From CAWCAW01 sp963793645 (GTDB lineage Bacteria; Actinomycetota; Acidimicrobiia; Acidimicrobiales; UBA8190), in the NCBI GenBank assembly GCA_963793645.1, contig CAWCAW010000005.1:107517-171516 (forward strand): 64,000 bases of DNA, read 5' to 3'. Shown here one piece after another: positions 27,246 to 36,837 of the stretch. Below the pieces are notes generated by a model that saw nothing but the letters and a program-made list of their open reading frames with translations, ran no database searches and was not told the DNA's origin. The translations under genes and the position numbers were made by a program. Position 1 is the first letter of the stretch. Every line of letters starts with the position of its first letter.

Positions 27246-28040
27246 TCAAGCACCCGCCCCGACCTGATCGAAACGCACGATCTCGGCGTCTCCAATCAAA
27301 TCGGCGATGGAACGCTTGTCGTCCTTGGCATAAGGCTGCTCGAGGAGGACGCGTTCTTTGAACCACCCTTGCAGGCGGCCCTCGACGACCTTGATCAGAG
27401 CGGCTTCGGGTTTCCCTTCGTTGCGGGAGATCTTCTCGACCACCTCGCGCTCAGCGGCCACTTCCTCCGCCGGCACGTCCTCGCGGCGAAGATAGGTGGG
27501 CTTCCCGAAGGCAATGTGGACGGCCACGTCGTGGGCGAGCTCGGCCGAGCCGTTGCGCATCTCGACGAGCACCGCGTAGACGCCGCGTCCTGCCTGCATG
27601 TGCAGGTAATCGCCCACCACGCTGTCGGGCCCGGTCTCAAAGCGGACCACCTTGCCCACCGAGATGTTCTCCTTCAGCGTCGTGCGCAGGTTGTCAACGG
27701 CCTCGGTTCGTTCCGAGAGCGCGGCTTCCCCTTTGTCGGCCACCAGCTGAGCGAGCTCATTGACCAACGACACGAAGTCGTCTGCCTTGGCCACGAAGTC
27801 GGTCTCGCAGCGCAGAGACACGATGGCGGCCGCGCCAGGCGTCACGGCGAGCGCCACGGCCCCTTCGGCGGCTTCGCGATCGGCACGCTTGGCCGCCCCG
27901 GCCAGCCCTTGCTCTCGAAGCCACACGCGGGCCGCCTCAAAGTCCCCGTCGCTGGCTTCCAGAGCTCGCTTGGCGTCGAGCATGCCCGCGCCCGTGTCCT
28001 GGCGCAGGCGTTGGACATCTTTGGCAGTAAATGCCGGCAT
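27246..28040 (-). CDS. tsf: Elongation factor Ts
   Basis: Nucleotide-exchange factor for EF-Tu. 264 residues: UBA-like N-terminus (TAKDVQRLRQDTGAGMLDAK), the signature TDFVAKADDFVSLV, and a single core dimerisation region. The length fits actinobacterial EF-Ts. It begins 6 bases after the rpsB stop, so both are on one transcript. Confidence 0.97.
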   Translation of the reverse strand: MPAFTAKDVQRLRQDTGAGMLDAKRALEASDGDFEAARVWLREQGLAGAAKRADREAAEGAVALAVTPGAAAIVSLRCETDFVAKADDFVSLVNELAQLVADKGEAALSERTEAVDNLRTTLKENISVGKVVRFETGPDSVVGDYLHMQAGRGVYAVLVEMRNGSAELAHDVAVHIAFGKPTYLRREDVPAEEVAAEREVVEKISRNEGKPEAALIKVVEGRLQGWFKERVLLEQPYAKDDKRSIADLIGDAEIVRFDQVGAGA

Positions 28041-28046
28041 GACTGA

Positions 28047-29060
28047 TCAAGCCTCCTGGGTGGTGGCGTCCGTTGAGTCGGCCGCGGCAGCGGTCGGGGC
28101 GGGATCGGACGCGGTGTCGGCGACGGCCGTGTCGGCCACGGCGGTGTCAGGAGCCGCAGCTTCAGGAGCCGCAGCTTCAGGAGCCGCAGCTTCAGGAGCC
28201 GCTGCTTCGGCGACGGGAGCCTCGGCTGGGGCCCCCTCGGCTGGGGCCCCCTCGGCAACGGGCGCCTCGGCCTCGGGGGTCTCGGCTGCCTTGGCCGGGG
28301 CCTCGACTGGCGCACCCCTGCGTGTCGGAGCGGACGGGGACGCTGTACTCGCCGGCGTTGCGGCCCGGCGATGGTCAGCCACCCATTTTCCTTCGACAAC
28401 CGCTTCAGCCATGACCCGGCACATCAGCGCACCGGAGCGGATGGCGTCGTCATTGCCGGGGATGACATAGGAGACGACGTCGGGATCGCAGTTGGTGTCC
28501 ACCACTGCCACGATGGGCAGCTTGAGCTTGTTGGCCTCGGTGACGGCGATGTGCTCCTTCTTCGTGTCGATCACGAAAATGGCGTCGGGCAGGCGGTCCA
28601 GGTCGCGGATCCCGCCCAGGTTGCGGCGCAGCTTCTCGAGCTCGCGTCGGTGACGAAGGCCTTCTTTTTTGGGCATGGCATCGAAGTCACCGGCCCGCTC
28701 CATGCCTTCGTACTCGCGGAGCTTGCCCGTGCGTGACGAGATGGTGGAGAAGTTGGTGAGCATGCCGCCCAACCAGCGCTCGTTCACAAATGGCATCCCG
28801 CAGGCACGGGCATAGGTGGCAATGGGACCCTGGGTCTGCTTCTTGGTGCCCACGAACAACAGCACCCCACCCCCGGCCACCAGGTCACGCACGTACGCGT
28901 ACGAGGTCTCGAGACCCTTGAGGGTCTCCTTCAGATCGATGATGTAGATCCCGTTGCGCTCGCCCAAGATGTAGCGGCGCATTTTCGGGTTCCACCGGCG
29001 CGTCTGGTGGCCGAAATGCATACCGGCCTCCAGCAGCTGCCGTGTCGAGACGACGGCCAC
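28047..29060 (-). CDS. rpsB: Small ribosomal subunit protein uS2 with Ala/Pro/Glu tail
   Basis: 337 residues from GTG 29060, which has GGGAGGA before it and starts the standard VAVVSTRQLLEAGMHFGHQT. The S2 core ends at about residue 230 (LMCRVMAEAVVEGKWVADHR). A further 105 residues are almost only Ala, Pro, Glu, Thr and Val, partly encoded by perfect tandem repeats. Extended S2 tails are known in actinobacteria, but this one is long. Start 29075 is a poorer alternative. Confidence 0.96.
   Translation of the reverse strand: MAVVSTRQLLEAGMHFGHQTRRWNPKMRRYILGERNGIYIIDLKETLKGLETSYAYVRDLVAGGGVLLFVGTKKQTQGPIATYARACGMPFVNERWLGGMLTNFSTISSRTGKLREYEGMERAGDFDAMPKKEGLRHRRELEKLRRNLGGIRDLDRLPDAIFVIDTKKEHIAVTEANKLKLPIVAVVDTNCDPDVVSYVIPGNDDAIRSGALMCRVMAEAVVEGKWVADHRRAATPASTASPSAPTRRGAPVEAPAKAAETPEAEAPVAEGAPAEGAPAEAPVAEAAAPEAAAPEAAAPEAAAPDTAVADTAVADTASDPAPTAAAADSTDATTQEA
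28147..28206 (-). repeat. 15-bp tandem repeat (4 copies) in the rpsB tail
   Basis: Three identical units and one with a single change (TCAGGAGCCGCAGCT on the plus strand), each encoding the pentapeptide AAAPE or its register variants. A second 15-bp unit (CTCGGCTGGGGCCCC) is duplicated nearby at about 28,222-28,255. Because units are multiples of three, copy changes would keep the reading frame. Confidence 0.9.
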
Positions 29061-29236
29061 AGCTGATCCTCCCATCGGTTGACCTTCCCCGGCGCTGCGT
29101 CCCCATGAGGACGACCGTGGACGCGCCTGGGTGCTTAGGTTTCACAAGCGTTCTCCGCCGGACGGCGAAGACCCTTGATGGTAGCCGACCGGCGATGGGG
29201 GTACGGCGGCGAGAAGCTCGTGGCTCCCCGGCTGGT

Positions 29237-30091
29237 TCAGCCGGCGGCGGCCACGCTGGGGCGCTCGCCCCGCCTGCCCCCCGGGGTCCGGCCCTGGCCT
29301 CGGGTGTCGGTGCCGTCGGGGCGTCGATCGCTGAGGCGGGCTCGCAGCTGCAGCACCGCCTTGGTGTGGATCTGGCACACCCGGCTTTCGGTCACACCGA
29401 GGATCTCGCCGATCTCGGCCAGCGTCAGACCTTCGTAGTAGTACAGCGACAAGACGGTGCGTTCTCGCTCTCCGAGCTGCATGATCGCCTGGCCCAGGAT
29501 CTCCTTGGACTCCTTGTCCTCGAACATGGCCACCGGGCCAGCGGTCGAGTCCGGGATGGTGTCGCCCAGCGTGGTGCGGTCGGTGCGGTCCCCACCGACC
29601 ATGAACACCTCGTCGAGGGCGGCCACACCCACAAAGGAGATCTGACGAAGGATGTCTTGCAGGTCGGACTCGGAGATGCCGAGCTCGGCCGCCACTTCGG
29701 AGTCATTGGGCGTGCGCAGCAAGCTCGCCTCCAAGGCAGCGTAGGCCTGCTCGACGGCCCGGGCCTTGGCTCGGACCGATCGCGGCACCCAGTCGATGGC
29801 GCGCAGTTCGTCGATGATCGCCCCGCGGATGCGGGGGATGGCGTAGGTCTCGAACTTCACCTGGCGCACCGGGTCGAAGCGATCGATGGCATCGATGAGC
29901 CCGATGATCCCGTAGCTCACCAGGTCCGACCCGTCGACGTGCTGAGGCAGCCCGACGGCGACACGGGCGGCGACGTATTTCACCAGTGGCGAGTACAAGA
30001 CGATGAGCTGGTCGCGAATGCGCCGCTCGCCGTCGGCCTTGTACTCCGCCCACAGGCGGGCAGTGGCGTGCTGATCTTCGTCCGTAGTCAC
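29237..30091 (-). CDS. whiG: RNA polymerase sigma factor, FliA/WhiG family
   Basis: 284-residue group 3 sigma factor. Region 2 (DLVSYGIIGLIDAIDRFDP), region 3 (ELGISESDLQDIL) and region 4 (LTLAEIGEILGVTESRVCQIH) are all present. No flagellar genes are in view, and the position beside xerC and rpsB matches the whiG neighbourhood of Streptomyces. The developmental-type name is therefore better than fliA. What it controls here is unknown. A 30-residue Arg/Gly-rich tail follows region 4. It begins 9 bp after xerC; 176 bp separate it from rpsB. Confidence 0.9.
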   Translation of the reverse strand: MTTDEDQHATARLWAEYKADGERRIRDQLIVLYSPLVKYVAARVAVGLPQHVDGSDLVSYGIIGLIDAIDRFDPVRQVKFETYAIPRIRGAIIDELRAIDWVPRSVRAKARAVEQAYAALEASLLRTPNDSEVAAELGISESDLQDILRQISFVGVAALDEVFMVGGDRTDRTTLGDTIPDSTAGPVAMFEDKESKEILGQAIMQLGERERTVLSLYYYEGLTLAEIGEILGVTESRVCQIHTKAVLQLRARLSDRRPDGTDTRGQGRTPGGRRGERPSVAAAG

Positions 30092-30100
30092 TGCCTCCCC

Positions 30101-31003
30101 CTAGGCACGGGGATGGGTCGCCCCATACACCGAGAGCAACCGTTCTTTGCTGACATGAGTGTAGACCTGGGTGGTCTGCAAGCTGGCATGCCCCAGCAGT
30201 TCCTGCACGACCCGCAGGTCCGCGCCCCCATCGAGAAGGTGGGTGGCGTAGCTGTGGCGCAACGCATGGGGGTGGGTAGGCACCGGGGAACGGCGGTCGA
30301 GGATGCGGCGAACGTCACGAGGGCCCAACCGGTTCCCCTTTCGATTGAAGAACACGGCGGCCGACGGCGACGAGCTCAGCTGCATGCACCGGCGGCCGTC
30401 CTCGAGCCAGTGGGCCACGCGCTGGGCACACAGCTCATGCATGGGCACCCGACGCTCGCGGCTTCCTTTCCCCATCACGCGTACGGTGCAATCGTCGATG
30501 TCGACGTGGTCCACGTCCAGGGCGCACAGCTCGGCCACCCGGAGTCCGGACCCGTAGAGCAATTCGAGCACGGCGTCGTCCCGGGCATGCAGCGCCCTAC
30601 CGATTCCCGCTCCGGGATCGGCTTCGTCGGGGCTGAGCCCAGAGTCATCGTCGAGCATCGCCCCCAGTTCAGCCCGATCAAGCACACGCGGCAGGCGCGA
30701 CCCACCGCCGGGGGCAACCAAGCGACGAGCCGGGTCGCCGGTGAGAATTCCTCGCCGTTGCATCCACGCAAAGTACGAACGCAACGCGGCGGCCTTGCGC
30801 GCGATGGTCGTGCGCGCGTGGCGGCGTGTGGTCAAAAAGGCAAGGTAACGGCGCAACACCAGGCGGTCGACATCATGGGGTCCGCTCGCCACACCGCGCT
30901 CGGCCCATTGCACAAAGGAGCGCATGTCGCTCGAATACGCACGCACAGTGGCCGGGGCCCGTCCGCCGAGCGACCGGGAGAACGCCTCGAGTTCCCAGTC
31001 CAT
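30101..31003 (-). CDS. xerC: Tyrosine recombinase XerC
   Basis: Site-specific recombinase that resolves chromosome dimers at dif. 300 residues: an N-terminal SAM-like core-binding domain, then the catalytic domain with Arg in GSGLRVAEL, HALRHSYATHLLDGG (His-x-x-Arg), LLGHAS, and the nucleophile Tyr in QTTQVYTHVS. The length and motif spacing are those of housekeeping Xer proteins rather than phage integrases. It is adjacent to whiG with a 9-bp gap. Confidence 0.93.
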   Translation of the reverse strand: MDWELEAFSRSLGGRAPATVRAYSSDMRSFVQWAERGVASGPHDVDRLVLRRYLAFLTTRRHARTTIARKAAALRSYFAWMQRRGILTGDPARRLVAPGGGSRLPRVLDRAELGAMLDDDSGLSPDEADPGAGIGRALHARDDAVLELLYGSGLRVAELCALDVDHVDIDDCTVRVMGKGSRERRVPMHELCAQRVAHWLEDGRRCMQLSSSPSAAVFFNRKGNRLGPRDVRRILDRRSPVPTHPHALRHSYATHLLDGGADLRVVQELLGHASLQTTQVYTHVSKERLLSVYGATHPRA

Positions 31004-31089
31004 GGAGTCAAGTTACCCGGCTCGCGGCGAGGTGGGCGCTATTGTCAATTTTGTCATTCTCGTTAACAGAGTGCGAAGGGAGGCGATGT

Positions 31090-32769
31090 ATGGGGGAAAG
31101 CCTCGACCGTCGCTCGTTTTTGGCCAAGGGACTCCTGTCGGCAGCCGGCGTAGCCGCGGCTGGCATGGCCGGTGGGACATTGCTCGAGGCGTGTGGATCG
31201 AGTCCCTCGAAGCCAGCGTCGACAGCAGGTTCGCGCAACGGAATCTCAACGGGCACTCCCCGCCGAGGTGGCGCGTTGAAATTCGCGGTGGAAGCCGAGG
31301 AGCAGGGATTCGACCCGGCCACGGGCCGGTTCGACGAAACGGGGGTTCTGTACGCCCGCGCCGTGTTCGACCCGCTCACCATCATTGCCGCCGACGGCAC
31401 CATTCAGCCCTACCTGGCCAAGTCCGTCACCCCCAACGAGGACTATTCAGTGTGGACTATCACCACGCGCCCGGGCGTCCTCTTTCACGACGGGACCATG
31501 TGTGACGCCGCTGCTGTGGCCGGGAGCCTCGAACACTTTCTGTCGGGCTTGCTCGGTATCACCCTCTCCCCCGTCCAAGCCGTCAAGGCCACGTCGTCTG
31601 ACACCGTCGTCATCACGCTGAAGCAGCCGTGGGTGCCGTTCGACGCCTATCTGGCCGGCGGTATCGGCGGCCAAGCGGGCTACATAATCGCTCCTTCGAT
31701 GATCGCCGATCCCAAGGGCTCGATGAAGCCGGTGGGGACAGGTCCGTTCAAGTTCTCCGAATGGGTTCCCAACGACCACTTCACGTCCCTGCGCAACCCG
31801 CACTACTGGCGCACCGGCACCCCGTACCTCGACTCCATCACGTACGTGCCCATCGTCGACCCCGAGTCACGGGCCGCCGCCCTGATGGCCGGAACGGTCA
31901 ACATCATGCATACCGACGACCCGCCCGTGATCATCGAATTCCGCGACAACGACAGCTACGGCTATGTCGACGACTCCAAGGCCGCCTTGGGCGAGCCCGA
32001 CATGAACTTCATCATGTTGAACCTCTCGGAGCCGCCCATGAACGACATCCGGGTGCGCCAAGCCATGGCCATGGCCGTGAGTTCGCAGCAATACGCCACC
32101 GTCGTGGACAAGGGCATCAACGCGGCGATCAACCAACCCTTCGTGCCCGGGTCGCCGTTCTACGCCACCGACAGCGGCTACCCCGCCTACAACCCGACCC
32201 AAGCCAAGGCCCTGGTCCAACAAGTGGCCCGGGACAACGGCAAGCCGGTGTCGTTCACGTTGACGTCGACCACGGCATCGTCGGCCATACAGGCCGCCCA
32301 ATTCCTCCAGAACCAACTCCAAGCGGTGGGGATGCAGGTCGACCTGGCCCAGGTTCAGCAAGCCGACGAGATCAACGACGCCCTGGGGGGCAAGTTCCAG
32401 GCCGTCGAATGGCGACAGTTCGGGGCCGTCGACCCTGACCTCAACTACCTGTGGTGGAGCCCGACCGAGATCTTCACGAGCCTCGGCATCGCCCCGAACT
32501 TCGCCCGCAACACCGACCCCGTCATCGAGACCCTCCTCCAGCAGGGGCGCCGGTCGGCCAACCCGACGGTGCGGGCCCAGGCGTACCAGAAGATCGCCCA
32601 GCAACTGAACAAGGACCTCCCGTACATCTGGAACGACCGCGACACGTGGGCGATCGTGGCGCAATCCAAGGTCCAGAACTTCAACAACGCCACCACGCCG
32701 TCGGGGTCTGCCGCGTACGGCATGATCGTAGGGACGATCTGGACTTCCCAGATCTGGCTCGAGGCCTGA
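31090..32769 (+). CDS. ABC transporter solute-binding lipoprotein, family 5 (peptide type)
   Basis: 559 residues from ATG 31090, with GGGAGG six bases upstream. The N-terminus has a twin-arginine motif (LDRRSFLAK) and a lipobox LLEAC, with Cys35 as the lipidated residue. It is thus a Tat-exported lipoprotein on the outer face of the membrane. The rest is an SBP_bac_5 fold (YLAKSVTPNEDYSVWTI, KPVGTGPFKFSEW, DIRVRQAMAMAV). Family members bind oligopeptides, nickel or other solutes. No permease or ATPase gene lies beside it, so it is an orphan here. It is divergent from xerC across an 86-bp region. Confidence 0.92.
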   Translation: MGESLDRRSFLAKGLLSAAGVAAAGMAGGTLLEACGSSPSKPASTAGSRNGISTGTPRRGGALKFAVEAEEQGFDPATGRFDETGVLYARAVFDPLTIIAADGTIQPYLAKSVTPNEDYSVWTITTRPGVLFHDGTMCDAAAVAGSLEHFLSGLLGITLSPVQAVKATSSDTVVITLKQPWVPFDAYLAGGIGGQAGYIIAPSMIADPKGSMKPVGTGPFKFSEWVPNDHFTSLRNPHYWRTGTPYLDSITYVPIVDPESRAAALMAGTVNIMHTDDPPVIIEFRDNDSYGYVDDSKAALGEPDMNFIMLNLSEPPMNDIRVRQAMAMAVSSQQYATVVDKGINAAINQPFVPGSPFYATDSGYPAYNPTQAKALVQQVARDNGKPVSFTLTSTTASSAIQAAQFLQNQLQAVGMQVDLAQVQQADEINDALGGKFQAVEWRQFGAVDPDLNYLWWSPTEIFTSLGIAPNFARNTDPVIETLLQQGRRSANPTVRAQAYQKIAQQLNKDLPYIWNDRDTWAIVAQSKVQNFNNATTPSGSAAYGMIVGTIWTSQIWLEA

Positions 32770-32833
32770 TCGCCCAACCCAGCGGCGGCGGGCAACGGCC
32801 CGATGAGGAACGGTCCGCCGTGGACGCAACATC

Positions 32834-33511
<678 letters not shown>

Positions 33512-33518
33512 GGCCGTA

Positions 33519-35006
33519 GTGGCTCGACTTCGCCGCGTGCGGCTCGAAGCGGGCGTGGCCAGGACGCCCAAGGCGCCTCGCCCGCGGTGGATCTCACCGC
33601 GACTCGGGTTGCGGGCCCGCATCACCTTGACCCTCGGTCTCGGTGCCCTGGCCCTGTCCGCCGCCATGGGTGGGCTCACCTACTTCACGGCTCGGCAATT
33701 CATCCTCCACGAACGCGAAACGGCCATCCTCCGCCAGGCCTACGTCAACGCCTCGTTAGCGCGCGCCTCGTTGCGCACACCCTCACCTGACGTGACCCAG
33801 CTCCTTGACTCTCTCGACACCTTGCCGGGATCGCTGTCGGTGCTGGAGCTGCGCGGGCAGTGGTATGCGACCTCGATCTCGGTGGGTGAGAACGCCATTC
33901 CCGAGCAGCTGCGCACCTTGGTGCTGTCGGGCACGCCGGCCAATCAGCTCTTCGTGCTCGAAGATTCCCCCCAGATGGTGGTAGGCGTCCCCCTGCCCAG
34001 TGTCGGGAGCGCCTACTTCGAAGTGTTCTCTCTGGCCGAGTTGCAACGCACGCTGCAGATCCTCGCCCTGGCCCTCGCCGGGGCCGCCCTCGTCACCACC
34101 GTGGCCGGGGCCATCGTCGGGCGGTGGGCCAGCGGACGGCTGTTGCGCCCGCTGGCCGAGGTGTCCTCGGCCGCCGAGACGATCGCCGGGGGGCGACTCG
34201 ACACACGTCTGGTGGCCGGCGACGACGCGGAGTTGTCCGCCCTGGCCACGTCGTTCAACCGCATGACCGACGCTCTCCAAGAGCGCATCGAACGTGAGGC
34301 CCGCTTCACCTCCGACGTGAGCCACGAGTTGCGGTCGCCGCTCACCACCTTGTCCACGTCCCTCGGCGTATTGGTGGCACACCGCGACGAGATGTCGACT
34401 CGCACCCGTCGGGCCCTTGACCTGGTGACCGCCGAGTTGACTCGATTTCACCGCATGGTCGACGACCTCCTCGAGATCAGCCGGGTCGACGCCGGGTCAG
34501 CCGAGCTCTCCCTCGACGAGGTCGAGGTGGGCGAACTGCTGCGCCACGCCGCCGCCGCCAGCGGTGCCAACGGCGTGCCCTTCGACATCGACCCCAGCGT
34601 GGCGGGCTTGCGCCTGTGGGTCGACAAACGGCGCATCGAGCGGGTCGTGGCCAACTTGGTGGCCAACGCCGGCCAGTACGCCGGTGGCGTGACGCGCTTG
34701 GCCGTCGAGCCCGCCCCCAATGGCGTCCGTCTGGTCGTCGCCGACCGCGGCCCCGGCGTGGCCCCCCCTGAGCGCGACCGCATCTTCGAACGCTTCTACC
34801 GGGGCCGGGCCTCAGGTCGGCGCGGCGCCACCGACGGCACCGGGCTCGGACTGTCTCTCGTTGCCGAGCACGTCCGTCTTCACGGCGGGCGGGTGTGGGT
34901 GGAAGACGGCTACGAGGGTGAGAACCGCTTCGTCGTCGAGCTCCCTGCCCATCAAAGCGCGTCGCCGCCGGGCGCCCTGGTTCCCCCTGACACGGAGGCA
35001 ACGTGA
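33519..35006 (+). CDS. Sensor histidine kinase (MtrB-like)
   Basis: 495 residues from GTG 33519. Two transmembrane helices (about 35-57 and 179-201) flank an extracytoplasmic sensor domain of about 120 residues. Then come a HAMP linker, a phosphoacceptor His269 in VSHELRSPLTTL, and an ATPase domain with N box (VANLVANAGQYA), G1 (DRGPGVA) and G2 (GTGLGLSLVAEH). It pairs with the response regulator immediately upstream. Its stop overlaps the next start (GTGA), so kinase and lipoprotein are coupled. The frame is open further upstream inside the regulator, but that part is unrelated. Confidence 0.92.
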   Translation: MARLRRVRLEAGVARTPKAPRPRWISPRLGLRARITLTLGLGALALSAAMGGLTYFTARQFILHERETAILRQAYVNASLARASLRTPSPDVTQLLDSLDTLPGSLSVLELRGQWYATSISVGENAIPEQLRTLVLSGTPANQLFVLEDSPQMVVGVPLPSVGSAYFEVFSLAELQRTLQILALALAGAALVTTVAGAIVGRWASGRLLRPLAEVSSAAETIAGGRLDTRLVAGDDAELSALATSFNRMTDALQERIEREARFTSDVSHELRSPLTTLSTSLGVLVAHRDEMSTRTRRALDLVTAELTRFHRMVDDLLEISRVDAGSAELSLDEVEVGELLRHAAAASGANGVPFDIDPSVAGLRLWVDKRRIERVVANLVANAGQYAGGVTRLAVEPAPNGVRLVVADRGPGVAPPERDRIFERFYRGRASGRRGATDGTGLGLSLVAEHVRLHGGRVWVEDGYEGENRFVVELPAHQSASPPGALVPPDTEAT

Positions 35007-35650
35007 CTCCCGTACTCGGCGCCGACAGACGTGCGAAGCGCGTGCGGCACCTTCGACAGGTGCCCCGTGTGGCAGCGGCCGCGTTTGGGTGCGCTCTTCT
35101 GGGCGCGCTGGCGTCCTGTGGAGTGCCGGTCAGCTCGCATCCCTCGGCCCTCTCCAAGAGCGGGGTCCCCTTCGGGTTACTGCAGTCCACGCCGGCGGCC
35201 ACGACATCGTCGGTTCCCTCTCCCGTGCAGGTTCCCGTCGAGATCTACTTCGTCGGCCCCGGAGGTCGACTCGTCGCCGTGGAACGTGACGTGCCCGTGG
35301 CCGCCCCCGGACTCGCCACCGTGCTCGGCGCCCTCGTGGACGGCCCCACCGATGCCGAGGCCGCCGCCGGGCTGCAGAATGCGGTCTCCGCGCAGACCGT
35401 CGTGCTCGGAGCCACCTTGACCAACGGGGCCGCCACCGTCAACCTCGGCGGCACCTTCGGCCAACTGGTCGGCCAGACCCAGATCAACGCCGTGGCTCAG
35501 ATCGTCTTCACCGCCACTGCGTTGACGGGCGTCACCAGCGTGGCCTTCGAGCTCGACGGTCAAGCCGTCGACGTACCGGTGGCCGACGGCGCCCAGGTAC
35601 CGGTAGCCACCGCGGCTCAGTTCAGTTCGCTGGCACCCGTGTCGTCGTAA
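35003..35650 (+). CDS. GerMN-domain lipoprotein (short LpqB-like)
   Basis: 215 residues with an N-terminal signal and lipobox LGALASC (Cys39), then a GerMN domain (residues about 75-195, from VEIYFVGPGGRLVAVER to VAFELDGQAVDVPVADG). In mycobacteria and streptomycetes LpqB modulates the MtrAB system but also carries a large beta-propeller, which is absent here. GTG 35003 overlaps the kinase stop. The last 34 bases overlap convergently with rsfS, leaving no room for a conventional terminator. Confidence 0.85.
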   Translation: MTPVLGADRRAKRVRHLRQVPRVAAAAFGCALLGALASCGVPVSSHPSALSKSGVPFGLLQSTPAATTSSVPSPVQVPVEIYFVGPGGRLVAVERDVPVAAPGLATVLGALVDGPTDAEAAAGLQNAVSAQTVVLGATLTNGAATVNLGGTFGQLVGQTQINAVAQIVFTATALTGVTSVAFELDGQAVDVPVADGAQVPVATAAQFSSLAPVSS

Positions 35651-36114
35651 AACGGCGCTTCATAGGACGTCGCCTGGTACGACGCGTCATCACGAGCAAG
35701 CGAGCTCGGCGCGTCACTTACGGTAGGGACGGCTCCGTTGACTTCCATTCGAGGGGCGTTGCCCCACAGCCGTTCGAGGTCGTAGTACTGCCGGGACTCG
35801 TCGAGAAAGACGTGCACCAGGAAGTCGCCGTAGTCCATGAGCACCCATGTCATGTCCGACGTTCCCTCGACGGCCCACGGGGCGCGCCCAGTATCCGTCT
35901 TCACTTTCACCTTCACCTCGTCCACGATGCTGCGGACTTGGCGGGTGTTGCGCCCGCTCGTGATCACAAAGGCTTCGGTCACCCCGAGGAGCTCGCCCAT
36001 CGACAAGATCACGGTGTTCTCGCCCAGCTTGTCGGCGGCCGCCCGGGCCGCGATCAGCGCGGCGTCGGGTATGGCTTCTCGGTTGTCGGCGGCCTGCTCG
36101 GCGCGCGCCGTCAC
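35617..36114 (-). CDS. rsfS: Ribosomal silencing factor RsfS
   Basis: Binds uL14 and blocks subunit joining under starvation. 165 residues: the nucleotidyltransferase-like core (AARAAADKLGENTVILSM, FVITSGRNTRQVRSI, WVLMDYGDFLVHVF) ends near residue 118 at the YYDLERLWG motif. About 45 variable acidic residues follow. It is separated from nadD by 102 bp, in the usual nadD-rsfS order. Confidence 0.94.
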   Translation of the reverse strand: MTARAEQAADNREAIPDAALIAARAAADKLGENTVILSMGELLGVTEAFVITSGRNTRQVRSIVDEVKVKVKTDTGRAPWAVEGTSDMTWVLMDYGDFLVHVFLDESRQYYDLERLWGNAPRMEVNGAVPTVSDAPSSLARDDASYQATSYEAPFYDDTGASELN

Positions 36115-36216
36115 AGGCTACGCATCTCGTTGGGGCCGGCGCCGTTGCCGGCGAGCGGTGCAGATGGGCACACAGAGCCGGTCAGCACTGGCCACGTTGC
36201 GACGCGTCCGGGCTCC

Positions 36217-36834
36217 TCATCTCCTTCCAGAGTATAGACCCCGCTCAAAAATGCAACGGATAGCGGCGTCGGGCACGAGAAAGTCCACGGGCCGGCCTTC
36301 GCTGAGCCGGGCTCGCAGGTCGCTGCTCGAGATCTCGAGGGACGGGATCTTCACATGCTCCACCTGCCAGGTGTCGAGAGCCGGCGGCGGGGCCACCCCT
36401 CCCCTGTCCACCACGACCAGAGTCACCGCTCGGACCAGGTCGTCGACTCGATGCCAGCTGCCCAGCTGGGAAGCCACGTCAGCACCGACGACAAGGAACA
36501 AGGTGGCCCGGCCGGACTGTTCCTGAAGCTCGGCCACGGTCTCGACGCTGTAGCTGGGGCCACCGCGATCGATCTCGATCCGGCTCGCCTCCAGCCCTTG
36601 CACTTTGTCGACAGCGGCGGCCACGACGGCATAACGATCTTCGGCGGCGGTGACGCGACGAGTAGGAGACTTCTGCCAGGGCTCGTTGGCCACGACCAAC
36701 AAGACACGGTCGAGTGCCAGGGCCTGGCGCGTCCAGGCGGCGGCCACGAGGTGGCCGATATGGATGGGGTCGAAGGTGCCGCCGAAGACGCCGATGCGCT
36801 CAGCACCGGCGCCGTTTGCGACCGGGTCCTGCAC
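36217..36834 (-). CDS. nadD: Nicotinate-nucleotide adenylyltransferase
   Basis: Adenylates NaMN in NAD synthesis. 205 residues with the nucleotidyltransferase motif GGTFDPIHIGHL at about 18-29 and the C-terminal SLEISSSDLRARL signature (ISxTxIR type). It starts 3 bases from the end of the LLM oxidoreductase gene upstream. In most actinobacteria nadD follows proA directly; here about 6.7 kb of other genes intervene. Confidence 0.95.
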   Translation of the reverse strand: MQDPVANGAGAERIGVFGGTFDPIHIGHLVAAAWTRQALALDRVLLVVANEPWQKSPTRRVTAAEDRYAVVAAAVDKVQGLEASRIEIDRGGPSYSVETVAELQEQSGRATLFLVVGADVASQLGSWHRVDDLVRAVTLVVVDRGGVAPPPALDTWQVEHVKIPSLEISSSDLRARLSEGRPVDFLVPDAAIRCIFERGLYSGRR

Positions 36835-36837
36835 CTC

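Noticed and set aside
28147..28206. Possible CRISPR-like repeat array
   Set aside because: Units of 15 bp are directly adjacent without spacers and lie inside the rpsB reading frame, as do those at 49,542-49,616.
30101..31003. XerC as a phage or island integrase
   Set aside because: Length, motif spacing and the whiG-rpsB neighbourhood fit the housekeeping recombinase; no attachment repeats or cargo genes lie near.
31030..31075. Promoter TTGTCA ... AACAGA in the xerC/binding-protein gap
   Set aside because: Spacing is right but the -10 match is poor, so I do not list it as a feature.
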